Shown: positions 1-8,966 of the stretch, one piece after another
How the letters are laid out: each line of letters opens with the position of its first letter
How positions within the stretch are numbered: position 1 is the stretch's first letter
Assembly (NCBI RefSeq): GCF_001700965.1
Contig: NZ_CP016756.1
Coordinates: forward strand, 1,302,001-1,366,000
Reading direction: 5' to 3'
Length of the DNA: 64,000 nucleotides
Source: Stenotrophomonas nitritireducens
GTDB taxonomy: Bacteria; Pseudomonadota; Gammaproteobacteria; Xanthomonadales; Xanthomonadaceae
The notes under the pieces: generated by a model
Database searches by the model: none
Told to the model about the DNA's origin: nothing
What the model saw: only the letters and a program-made list of their open reading frames with translations
Translations under genes and position numbers: made by a program

Positions 1-1636
<1,636 letters not shown>

Positions 1637-1838
1637 GGCCGAATTAGACCACAAACCGGTGGCAGCGGCGCAACGCCTGCCGGATGCTGACAGGGTGCTG
1701 ACATCGCATTCACTAGTATCGGCACACGCTGAAGCCATTGCTCAGTGCCGTGACGCCCTTGCCCTGCGCAGCCGCGGCTGCTGCGCCTGCGGTATCGCCG
1801 GCTGCGTGCCCCCATCACCCCTGACCGGAGAAGCCTCG

Positions 1839-3416
1839 ATGGTGTTCCGTATTTCCATCGCCCTGGTTGCCGTGCTGGTGTTGATCGCCGGCGTCGCGCC
1901 GGGGCCGTTCAACGACGTGGTGCAGACGGTACTGGCCGAAGTGGTTCGTGGCGCTGGCTGGATGTATCTGCTGATCGTGTTCCTGACCCTCAGCTTCCTG
2001 CTGTATCTGGCCTTCGGCCGCTTCGGCAACCTGCGCATCGGGGGCGAAGATGCCGAGCCGGAGTTTTCCAATGCCAGCTGGCTGTCGATGCTGTTCTCGG
2101 CAGGCATGGGCATTGGACTGGTGTTCTGGGGTGCGGCCGAGCCGGTATCGCATTTCGTCACCCCGCCCGAAGGCCTGCCACCACAGAGCATGGACGCAGC
2201 GCGCGCGTCCATGCGCTATGCATTCTTTCACTGGGGCCTGCATCCCTGGGCGATCTATGCGCTGATCGGCCTGGCGATGGCCTGGTTCCAGTACAACCGC
2301 AATGGCCGCGGGCTGGTCAGCGACATGCTGCAGCCGATCATCGGCCGCCACCATCGCGGCTGGTTCGGCAAGCTGGTCAATATCGCCGCGGTGGTTGCCA
2401 CCGCGATCGGCGTGGCTACCACGCTGGGCTTTGGCACCATCCAGATCGCCGCCGGCCTGCAGCGCGTGTTCGGGCTGCGCGCCGATGTGCCCCTGCAACT
2501 TACCGTCATCGCGGTGGCCTTCGTGCTATACATGCTGTCCACCAGCAGCGGCGTGGAGCGCGGCATCAAGTGGCTGTCCAACTTCAACCTGGCGCTGGCG
2601 GCCTTGCTGCTGGCGGCGGTGCTGGTGCTGGGCCCCACCGGTTTCATCTTCGACACCTTCACCACCACGCTGGGCTCCTACCTCAACCAGCTGGTGACCA
2701 TGAGCCTGCGCATGTCGCCGTTCTCCGGCAGCACCTGGGTCGCCGACTGGACCATCTTCTACTGGGCCTGGTGGATCGCCTGGGCGCCGTTCGTCGGCGC
2801 GTTCATCGCCCGCGTATCGCGCGGCCGCAGCGTGCGCGAATTCGTGGTCGGCGTGGTGCTGGCGCCCACCCTGCTCGGCTTCCTGTGGTTCTCGGTGTTT
2901 GGCGGCACGGCATTGTGGTCGCAGCTGTTCGGCCATAGCGACCTGGTGCTTGCGCTGGGCAATGGCTATGAAACGGTCCTGTTCACCCTGTTTGACAGCC
3001 TGCCTGCCTCGCTGCTGCTGTCGGTGCTGGCGCTGATCCTGCTGATGATCTTCTTCGTCACTTCGGCCGATTCGGCGGTACTGGTGCTGGCCAGCATGTC
3101 CACCGATGAAGCCGGCGACCCACCGTTGTCACGCAAGCTGGTCTGGGGCGTGGCGATCGCCTTGATCGCTGCGGTGCTGTTGCTGGCCGGCGGCCTGGAT
3201 GCGCTGCAGGGCATGATCACCATCGCCGCGCTGCCCTTCGCCCTGCTGATGGTGCTGGTGATGGTGTCGCTGTACCGCGTGCTGGACGCCGAATACAACC
3301 GTCAGCGCCGGCTGGCCCAGCGGGCACGGCACCTGCTGGAGTCGTGGATCGAGCAGGAGCAGGCGGCGCAGGAGGACGCACGTGCCGAGGCGGCACGTAA
3401 TATTGGCGGCGATTGA
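1839..3416 (+). CDS. BCCT family (betaine/carnitine/choline) transporter
   Basis: Sodium- or proton-coupled inner-membrane transporter of quaternary ammonium osmolytes such as glycine betaine or choline; 525 residues with about 12 hydrophobic segments. Diagnostic stretches are GMGIGLVFWGAAEP (residues 89-102) and the BCCT signature DWTIFYWAWWIAWAPF (from residue 303), whose Trp box forms the substrate cage in characterised members. The C-terminal cytoplasmic tail is short and charged (about residues 490-525), unlike the long regulatory tail of E. coli BetT. The frame is open upstream to 1614, but ATG at 1839 has CGGAG upstream and begins the first membrane segment directly. Exact substrate is not deducible. 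The gene stands alone, divergent from thiC. Confidence 0.93.
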   Translation: MVFRISIALVAVLVLIAGVAPGPFNDVVQTVLAEVVRGAGWMYLLIVFLTLSFLLYLAFGRFGNLRIGGEDAEPEFSNASWLSMLFSAGMGIGLVFWGAAEPVSHFVTPPEGLPPQSMDAARASMRYAFFHWGLHPWAIYALIGLAMAWFQYNRNGRGLVSDMLQPIIGRHHRGWFGKLVNIAAVVATAIGVATTLGFGTIQIAAGLQRVFGLRADVPLQLTVIAVAFVLYMLSTSSGVERGIKWLSNFNLALAALLLAAVLVLGPTGFIFDTFTTTLGSYLNQLVTMSLRMSPFSGSTWVADWTIFYWAWWIAWAPFVGAFIARVSRGRSVREFVVGVVLAPTLLGFLWFSVFGGTALWSQLFGHSDLVLALGNGYETVLFTLFDSLPASLLLSVLALILLMIFFVTSADSAVLVLASMSTDEAGDPPLSRKLVWGVAIALIAAVLLLAGGLDALQGMITIAALPFALLMVLVMVSLYRVLDAEYNRQRRLAQRARHLLESWIEQEQAAQEDARAEAARNIGGD

Positions 3417-3520
3417 AATGGAGACAGTCGGCGCCAACCCTGCCTCGCGCCGAAAGCGAAAGCGAGCAAGCGCAGCGCAGAGCTGACAGCGTCCCGCCTT
3501 GTTTTCTGCTCTGGCTTTTC

Positions 3521-3613
3521 TCCCCTCCCTTTCGCCGCAGGCGTAGGGGAGGGTCAGGGAGGAGGGCTTCTGCTTCTGCTTCTGCTTCTGCTTTCGCTCT
3601 TGCTTCTGCTTCC
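3521..3613. repeat. C/G-rich palindrome plus GCTTCT hexamer repeat
   Basis: Between the convergent BCCT and ggt genes. A palindrome CCCCTCCC...GGGGAGGG spans about 3521-3553 and belongs to the same C-rich/G-rich intergenic family seen elsewhere in the window. It is followed by eight hexamers at 3566-3613: four exact GCTTCT, then GCTTTC, GCTCTT, GCTTCT, GCTTCC. The palindrome could end transcription from both sides; the hexamer tract is a simple-sequence repeat likely to vary in length. Confidence 0.7.
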
Positions 3614-3632
3614 GACTTCCCAACCCAGAAAC

Positions 3633-5336
3633 TCAGTAACCCGCCGCCTGTCCATCCTTGCGGCTTTCCGACGCGCCGTAGTAAACGCCGCTGTCCAGGT
3701 CACGCATGATGGCCTGGTAGCCGCCGTACGGCCCATCGGCGAATACCACGCGGTGACCCTTGCGCATCAGGCTGCGCACCGTTTCATAGGGGAACCCGGT
3801 TTCGAGATTGACTTCGCCACCGTCACTCATCGCGGTGGCCTGCCCGGTCGGCTCGGTCGAGCCTTCATGCTGGATGCGCGGCGCATCACCGGCCTCCTGT
3901 AGGTTCATGCCGAAATCGACCAGGTTCATCACGATCTGCGCATGCCCCTGCGGCTGCATCGCACCGCCCATCACGCCGAAGCTGGCGAACGGCTTGCCAT
4001 CCTTGGTGATGAAAGCCGGAATGATGGTCTGGAACGGACGCTTGCCCGGCGCATAACCATTGGGATGGTCCTTCTGCAGGACGAACATCTCGCCGCGGTC
4101 CTGCAGGATGAAGCCCAGCCCCGGCGGCGCCATGCCGCTGCCCATGCCGCGGTAGTTGGACTGGATCAGCGAGACCATCATGCCGTCGGCATCGGCCACG
4201 GTCATGTAGATTGTGTCGCCTTCTTCCAGCTGTTTCGGCGTGCCCGGCTGGGCTTCCTTCAAGGCTTTGTCCATCGAGATCAAGGCGCGGCGTTGTGCGG
4301 CGTAGTCCTTGGAGATCAGCCGCTGCACCGGCGCCGGAGAGAACGCTGGATCGGCATAGAAACGGGCCCGATCGGCGAACGCGAGTTTCTTGGCTTCAAC
4401 GAACAGATGGACGTGTTCGGCCGAGCCAAAGGGAATTTTCGAGAAATCGTAGCCTTCCAGCACGTTGAGGATCTGCAGTGCGGCGATGCCCTGGCTGTTG
4501 GGTGGCAGCTCCCAGACGTCGTAACCGCGATAGTTGCTGCTGACCGGTTCCACCCACTCGCCCTGGTGCGCGGCCATGTCCTCGTAACTCAGGTAGCCGC
4601 CATTGGCCTTGAAGTAATCGCCGATGCTGCGCGCGATGGCGCCCTTGTAGAACGCATCGCGGCCGCCATCGGCAATCTGCTGCAGCGTATTGGCCAGGTT
4701 GGGGTTGCGCCACATCTGGCCCTTGCGCGGCGCGTGCCCGTCGATGGTGAACTGCTCGGTGAAACCCGGGTACTGCGAAAGTTTGGGAACAGATCTGTCC
4801 CAATAGTAGGCAATCACTTCGGACACCGGGTGACCTTCGCGCGCATAGGCAATGGCGGGCGCCAGGTTGTCCGCCATGGGCTTGCGACCAAAGCGCTCAT
4901 GCAGTGCAAACCAGCCATCCACCGCTCCGGGCACCGATACCGGCAACGGCCCGGTCGCGGGTATTTCCTTCAGGCCGCGGCGCTGGAACTCGGCAAGGCT
5001 CAGCGAGCGTGGTGAACGCCCCGAGCCGTTGTAACCATGCAGCTTGCGCGTGGCCGGGTCCCAGACGATGGCGAACAGATCACCACCAATGCCGTTGCCG
5101 GTGGGCTCCATCAATCCCAGCGCGGCATTGGCGGCGATGGCCGCATCCACCGCCGAGCCGCCGCGTTTCATCACATCCAGGGCGATCTGTGTGGCCAGCG
5201 GCTGCGAGGTGGCCGCCATTGCATGCGGCGCGATGACTTCAGAACGGGTGGCGAATTCGTGACCGGTGATGCGATCGCCGGCAAACGCTGCCGCCGGCAC
5301 GGTCGAGAGAGCGAGCAACAACGCAGTACGCAGCAT
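3633..5336 (-). CDS. ggt: Gamma-glutamyltransferase (Ggt), periplasmic
   Basis: N-terminal nucleophile hydrolase that cleaves or transfers the gamma-glutamyl group of glutathione and related peptides. The precursor is 567 residues, with a signal peptide (MLRTALLLALSTVPAAAFA) indicating periplasmic export. The autoprocessing site and nucleophile is Thr375 in EEGDTIYMTVADADG; it would split the precursor into a large and a small subunit as in E. coli GGT. Other family marks are GRSPRSLSLAEF, PPNSQGIAALQ and the GGAMQPQGHAQ segment. ATG at 5336 is preferred over an in-frame TTG at 5351 because the signal peptide begins there. It is convergent with the BCCT gene and has no operon partners. Confidence 0.96.
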   Translation of the reverse strand: MLRTALLLALSTVPAAAFAGDRITGHEFATRSEVIAPHAMAATSQPLATQIALDVMKRGGSAVDAAIAANAALGLMEPTGNGIGGDLFAIVWDPATRKLHGYNGSGRSPRSLSLAEFQRRGLKEIPATGPLPVSVPGAVDGWFALHERFGRKPMADNLAPAIAYAREGHPVSEVIAYYWDRSVPKLSQYPGFTEQFTIDGHAPRKGQMWRNPNLANTLQQIADGGRDAFYKGAIARSIGDYFKANGGYLSYEDMAAHQGEWVEPVSSNYRGYDVWELPPNSQGIAALQILNVLEGYDFSKIPFGSAEHVHLFVEAKKLAFADRARFYADPAFSPAPVQRLISKDYAAQRRALISMDKALKEAQPGTPKQLEEGDTIYMTVADADGMMVSLIQSNYRGMGSGMAPPGLGFILQDRGEMFVLQKDHPNGYAPGKRPFQTIIPAFITKDGKPFASFGVMGGAMQPQGHAQIVMNLVDFGMNLQEAGDAPRIQHEGSTEPTGQATAMSDGGEVNLETGFPYETVRSLMRKGHRVVFADGPYGGYQAIMRDLDSGVYYGASESRKDGQAAGY

Positions 5337-5471
5337 GGGCGTGGCCAACAAGGGGATGCCGCGACGATAGCCCAGCCGCTGCTCTTACGCACGTCTTACG
5401 CGCGACGCGTATCCAGTCTGTTGAAACCCTCCAGCCGGCGCTGCGGAACCGCGCCGGGCGCAAGGTTCCTG

Positions 5472-6290
5472 ATGAGAAACCTTTCAATGCAGAAGCCAAC
5501 CAAGTACCGCCGGGGCAGCTACACGTGGGTCGAAATGGGCGTTGTGCTGTTGGTCATCGCTGTGGCCATCGGCGCGGCGCTGGTCGGCCGCGATATGCGG
5601 CGCAACGCCGAGTACACGCGAATCAAACAGGAATTCGTCGACCAATGGGTCATTGCCTACAACAGCTACCACAGCAGTTCCGGTGCACCTGTGGGTGATA
5701 ACCCGGCCGCTCCACGGCTGATGGTAGCCGGTGCCGACTTCGCGCACGGCAATGTCTTGTTTTCTGAGAGTGATTTGTCAGGGCAGGCCAGCCCGGGTGC
5801 GATCTGCAATGTTTCCGCGCCCAGGCACGCCTCGCCGCCAATTACCGTAGCCGTCAGCAAGGGCGGCAGGCTGCGCGACATCCTGCGCGGCGCGGGTATA
5901 CGCCTGCCGCCAGGCCGCGGTGAAGGTTTTGAAGACCGCTACGTGTATCTGGACAGCAATGGCACCTCGCAGGAAATCCAGGTCTGCTTCCAGTGGAACC
6001 CCGCGGGCACCGCGTCCGGTGCCGGCAACGTGATGATCCTCTCCGGTCTCAGCCCGGAACTGGCACGCTCGCTGGACCAGATGATCGATGGCAAGCCGGA
6101 CCCGCAATCCGGTGCATTCCGCCAGGCCGGCATGGTTGCCAAGAAGGCCACCGACAGTGACATCGATTGGAATGGCAACAACACCCGCGCTACCGGCAGC
6201 AGACAGGGCAGGACGCCGATCGAAGCGGGCGAGAATGCCGATAGCGAGAAGATGTCGACCCTGACGGCCTACTACAAGATGAACCCATAA
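5472..6290 (+). CDS. Type IV prepilin-like protein with atypical processing site
   Basis: A 272-residue protein with a short basic leader, then RRGSYTWVEMGVVLLVIAVA, which resembles the class III prepilin signal followed by a hydrophobic helix. A canonical site is G followed by F/M and Glu at +5. Here Glu21 is +5 only if cleavage follows Ser16; if it follows Gly15 the Glu is +6, so the site is unusual. The C-terminal domain is Gly/Asn-rich with two Cys (GAICNVS and IQVCFQW) that might form a pilin-type disulfide. No prepilin peptidase, ATPase or other pilin gene lies nearby. ATG at 5472 was chosen; ATG at 5487 also fits. Function unknown; a minor pilin or pseudopilin is the best guess. Confidence 0.6.
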   Translation: MRNLSMQKPTKYRRGSYTWVEMGVVLLVIAVAIGAALVGRDMRRNAEYTRIKQEFVDQWVIAYNSYHSSSGAPVGDNPAAPRLMVAGADFAHGNVLFSESDLSGQASPGAICNVSAPRHASPPITVAVSKGGRLRDILRGAGIRLPPGRGEGFEDRYVYLDSNGTSQEIQVCFQWNPAGTASGAGNVMILSGLSPELARSLDQMIDGKPDPQSGAFRQAGMVAKKATDSDIDWNGNNTRATGSRQGRTPIEAGENADSEKMSTLTAYYKMNP

Positions 6291-6500
6291 GGCCGACAGG
6301 CGCAGGCCCAAGCCTGCCCCGCCATTTGCAGTTACGCAGCGGGACCAGCCCTGCGGCATCCCTCCATGTTGTTGCCGCTGAACAAGCTCCCGGCCAGACG
6401 GTCATCTCACCGTCCAACCGCCAGGCAACTGTGCCGGGCATGCCGAAGTACAGCAGCGTAGTCCACGATCCGCCGCCCAGGCCTCGCCGTGACCCGACGC

Positions 6501-7310
6501 TCAGCCGGTGCTGCGCAGGCCGCTTTCCCAATTCAGCGCAGGGCCACCGATCTGCTCCAGCAGCTGGCGCGTCTCCTTGCCCGGGTCCAGGCTCAGCTCG
6601 CGCCGCAGCAGCGTCTCCAGGCGCTGGTAGACCTTCACCGCCGCCGTGCGCATACCGCTGCCGGCATGGGCACGCATCACCCGCCGCGCATGGGCTTCAT
6701 TCCACGGATCACGCTGGCTCAGTGCGTGGGCCAGCTGCACCGCCGGCTCCCAGCGTGCGGCGTCCAGCATCTCGTCGCAGCAGCGCTCGGCCGCACCCAT
6801 CATCTGGGCCTCCAGCGCCTGCCGGGTGGCTTCCAGCCAGGATTGGAAGTTGGAATCGGCGATGTCCTCCATGCCGCTCATGAAGACCGGCTGCCCGGCC
6901 AACAGAGGCAGCGACTGGCACGGTGCCAGCCGCAGCAGATCGATATCGAACATGGGCTCGGCGCCGCGCATCAGGCCTACCGTCGAGCGCTCGATGCGCA
7001 GCACACCGGCGCCCAGTACCGTGCAGCAGAACCGATTGAGGTTGCTCAGTACCTGGCGCAGGTTGGTCAGGGCGCTGGTCTCCGCCAGCGTGGGCCAAAA
7101 CAGCGCCGCCAGCGCGCCCCGCGAGTGCATGCGGTTGGACTCCATCGCCAGGTAGCCCAGCAGTGCCCAGCCCTTGCGATAGATCAGCGGCGCCGGCAAT
7201 GCCTCGAGGTGCCCCATCAGCGGCACCAGGCCGGTAATCGCTGCGCCAGTATGTCCGTCACAGCGGCGGGTGCCCGTACATGCGGCGTCCTGCTCGATCA
7301 ATTGCGTCAT
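6501..7310 (-). CDS. SARP/BTAD-type transcriptional regulator
   Basis: A 269-residue DNA-binding protein. The N-terminal part (about residues 30-115) has the winged-helix pattern of SARP/AfsR regulators (GWALLGYLAMESNRMHSRGAL followed by NLRQVLSNLNRF). The C-terminal part (about 150-265) is a helical bacterial transcriptional activator domain (DPWNEAHARRVMRAHAG, AAVKVYQRLETLLRREL). No ATPase or TPR effector region follows, so it is the minimal form. ATG at 7310 has GGGGAGAACC immediately upstream. It is divergent from the ilv operon, with about 270 bp before the ilv leader peptide. Its targets are unknown; control of ilv is possible from position only. Confidence 0.75.
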   Translation of the reverse strand: MTQLIEQDAACTGTRRCDGHTGAAITGLVPLMGHLEALPAPLIYRKGWALLGYLAMESNRMHSRGALAALFWPTLAETSALTNLRQVLSNLNRFCCTVLGAGVLRIERSTVGLMRGAEPMFDIDLLRLAPCQSLPLLAGQPVFMSGMEDIADSNFQSWLEATRQALEAQMMGAAERCCDEMLDAARWEPAVQLAHALSQRDPWNEAHARRVMRAHAGSGMRTAAVKVYQRLETLLRRELSLDPGKETRQLLEQIGGPALNWESGLRSTG

Positions 7311-7543
7311 GGTTCTCCCCCGGTTGGCCCCGCAAAAGGGGCTCTTACTTGCTAAACCGGCAAAAGCGACGCAATCCAATCACTGCCGCTGGATAACCGT
7401 CAGCCGTCGCGCACATGCAAGCACCATTGGCCCGAATCCGCGCAATCCGCGCGCTGCGGGCAGCTGCCAGTGGAGGTTTCAGCCGCAACCATGCCGCTAC
7501 GGCGGGGCTTGCGCGGCGGTTCAGGGCAATCACACCTGCAAGC

Positions 7544-7573
7544 GTTGACAGCGCGTGGCGGCGGTGGTTATCT
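7544..7573 (+). promoter_or_regulatory. Likely sigma-70 promoter of the ilv-leu operon
   Basis: A perfect -35 hexamer TTGACA (7544-7549) is followed after 18 bp by TTATCT (7568-7573), a fair -10. Transcription would start about 7 nt later, around 7580, which is the A of the leader-peptide ATG. The leader would then be translated from a leaderless or nearly leaderless transcript. The promoter is read by eye and not proven. Confidence 0.55.
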
Positions 7574-7579
7574 CGACTG

Positions 7580-7699
7580 ATGCTGCAACGCCACAACACC
7601 ACCGCCAACTTGTCTTCGACCCCGGCTCGCGCCGCGGCGTCGCTGCTTGTACTCGTACTTATTACCGAACCTACAGGGGCGGGGCGAGCTGGCGCGTAG
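7580..7699 (+). CDS. ilvL: ilv operon leader peptide (attenuation control)
   Basis: A 39-residue reading frame starting MLQRHNTTANLSSTPARAAA and then running LLVLVLI (codons at 7643-7663), seven branched-chain residues in a row, before ending TEPTGAGRAGA. Such a run, directly followed by an intrinsic terminator and then ilvC, is the hallmark of a ribosome-mediated attenuator: scarcity of charged Leu/Val/Ile tRNAs stalls the ribosome here and favours antitermination. GCGGGG at about 7679-7684 can pair with CCCCGC at 7726-7731 and so could form the antiterminator, and CTGGC/GCCAG (about 7689-7713) could form a pause hairpin. No good Shine-Dalgarno lies upstream, in keeping with a leaderless start. 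Confidence 0.85.
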   Translation: MLQRHNTTANLSSTPARAAASLLVLVLITEPTGAGRAGA

Positions 7700-7724
7700 C
7701 AGAAAATGCCAGATTCGAACAAAG

Positions 7725-7754
7725 ACCCCGCACCGGCCCCGGCGCGGGGTTTTT
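7725..7754 (+). terminator. ilv attenuator (intrinsic terminator 1)
   Basis: ACCCCGCACCGG pairs with CCGGCGCGGGGT (7725-7750) with a single A/C mismatch, followed by five T (7750-7754). It lies 25 nt after the leader stop codon and about 195 nt before ilvC. Its 5' arm can pair instead with GCGGGG in the preceding RNA, giving the expected switch. Confidence 0.85.
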
Positions 7755-7783
7755 CGTTTCCAGCTTCTATTTCATCTGAAACC

Positions 7784-7891
7784 ATGTATTCGACCCCAGA
7801 CACCTTGAACAAACACACCGCCAACGCTGCCACCTGCAGCGCTGCGACCTGCATGGTGTCCGTCCTGCCCGCCCCGGCCGCTGCGTCCTGA
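7784..7891 (+). CDS. Second small reading frame in the ilv leader
   Basis: Thirty-five codons starting MYSTPDTLNKHTANAATC and ending MVSVLPAPAAAS. It begins between the first attenuator and ilvC and is rich in Thr and Ala, with only a few Val/Leu. Its stop codon TGA (7889-7891) falls in the apical region of the second hairpin, so a terminating ribosome would disrupt that hairpin. The Shine-Dalgarno is poor. It may be a second regulatory leader or simply an unused frame; the placement of the stop is the main argument for function. Confidence 0.35.
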   Translation: MYSTPDTLNKHTANAATCSAATCMVSVLPAPAAAS

Positions 7892-7911
7892 CGCAACGGC
7901 CGTTTCTTTTT
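7875..7911 (+). terminator. Second terminator-like hairpin before ilvC
   Basis: CGGCCGCTGCGT pairs with ACGCAACGGCCG (7875-7902; 11 of 12 pairs, loop CCTG) and is followed by TTTCTTTTT. It stands 38 nt before the ilvC start, giving two terminators in series in the operon leader. Confidence 0.7.
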
Positions 7912-7948
7912 CTGCATGTCTCTCTTCATCGCAAGGAAACCAAGCACC

Positions 7949-8923
7949 ATGAGCACCAACGAACTGCCCCAGATCAAAATCGCCGTCGTCGGTTACGGCA
8001 GCCAGGGCCGCGCCCATGCCATGAACCTGCGTGAATCCGGCTTCGACGTGATCGTCGGCCTGCGCGCTGGTGGCCCCACCGAAGTCAAGGCACAGGCCGA
8101 TGGCTTCACCGTCAAGACGCCGGCCGAAGCGGTCAAGGACGCCGATCTGGTCGCCGTGCTGACCCCGGACATGGTGCAGAAGAAGCTCTACAACGAGGTG
8201 CTGGCACCGAACATGAAGCAGGGCGCCTGCCTGTTGTTCGCGCACGGCCTGAACGTGCATTTCGGCATGATCGAGCCGCGTGCCGACCTGGACGTGGTGC
8301 TGGTCGCGCCGAAGGGCCCGGGTGCGCTGGTCCGTCGCGAATATGAAATCGGCCGCGGCGTGCCGTGCATCTACGCGGTCTACCAGGACAAGAGCGGCAA
8401 GGCCGAGCAGTACGCGCTGGCCTACGCTGCCGGCCTGGGCGGCGCCCGCGCCAACATCATCAAGACCACCTTCAAGGAAGAGACCGAAACCGATCTGTTC
8501 GGCGAGCAGGCCGTGCTGTGCGGCGGCGCTTCCTCGCTGGTCCAGGCCGGTTTTGAAACGCTGGTGGAAGCCGGCTACCAGCCGGAAATCGCCTACTACG
8601 AAGTGCTGCACGAACTGAAGCTGATCGTCGACCTGTTCTACGAAGGCGGCATCACCCGCATGCTGGAATTCATCTCCGAGACCGCGCAGTACGGCGATTT
8701 CGTCAGCGGCCCGCGCGTCATCGACGCCTCGGTGAAGGCACGCATGAAGGACGTCCTAACCGACATCCAGAACGGCACCTTCACCAAGAACTGGGAAGCC
8801 GAGTACGACGCCGGCCTGCCGAACTACAAGAAGTTCCAGCAGGCCGACATGGAACATCCGATCGAAAAGGTTGGCAAGGAACTGCGCGCCAAGATGGTCT
8901 GGCTGCAAGGTCAGACCGCGTAA
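7949..8923 (+). CDS. ilvC: Ketol-acid reductoisomerase (class I)
   Basis: NADPH- and Mg-dependent second common step of valine, leucine and isoleucine synthesis: isomerisation and reduction of acetolactate or acetohydroxybutyrate. The 324-residue length fits the short class I enzyme. It shows the Rossmann motif [13 protein letters not shown] near the N-terminus and the KARI segments [33 protein letters not shown] and [20 protein letters not shown] at 7949 follows AAGGAAACC. First structural gene of the operon, 43 bp before ilvG. Confidence 0.98.
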   Translation: MSTNELPQIKIAVVGYGSQGRAHAMNLRESGFDVIVGLRAGGPTEVKAQADGFTVKTPAEAVKDADLVAVLTPDMVQKKLYNEVLAPNMKQGACLLFAHGLNVHFGMIEPRADLDVVLVAPKGPGALVRREYEIGRGVPCIYAVYQDKSGKAEQYALAYAAGLGGARANIIKTTFKEETETDLFGEQAVLCGGASSLVQAGFETLVEAGYQPEIAYYEVLHELKLIVDLFYEGGITRMLEFISETAQYGDFVSGPRVIDASVKARMKDVLTDIQNGTFTKNWEAEYDAGLPNYKKFQQADMEHPIEKVGKELRAKMVWLQGQTA

Positions 8924-8966
8924 TCCACGCGGCGGTCCCCCACCCGCAACAGGCAAAGGTCGCTCC

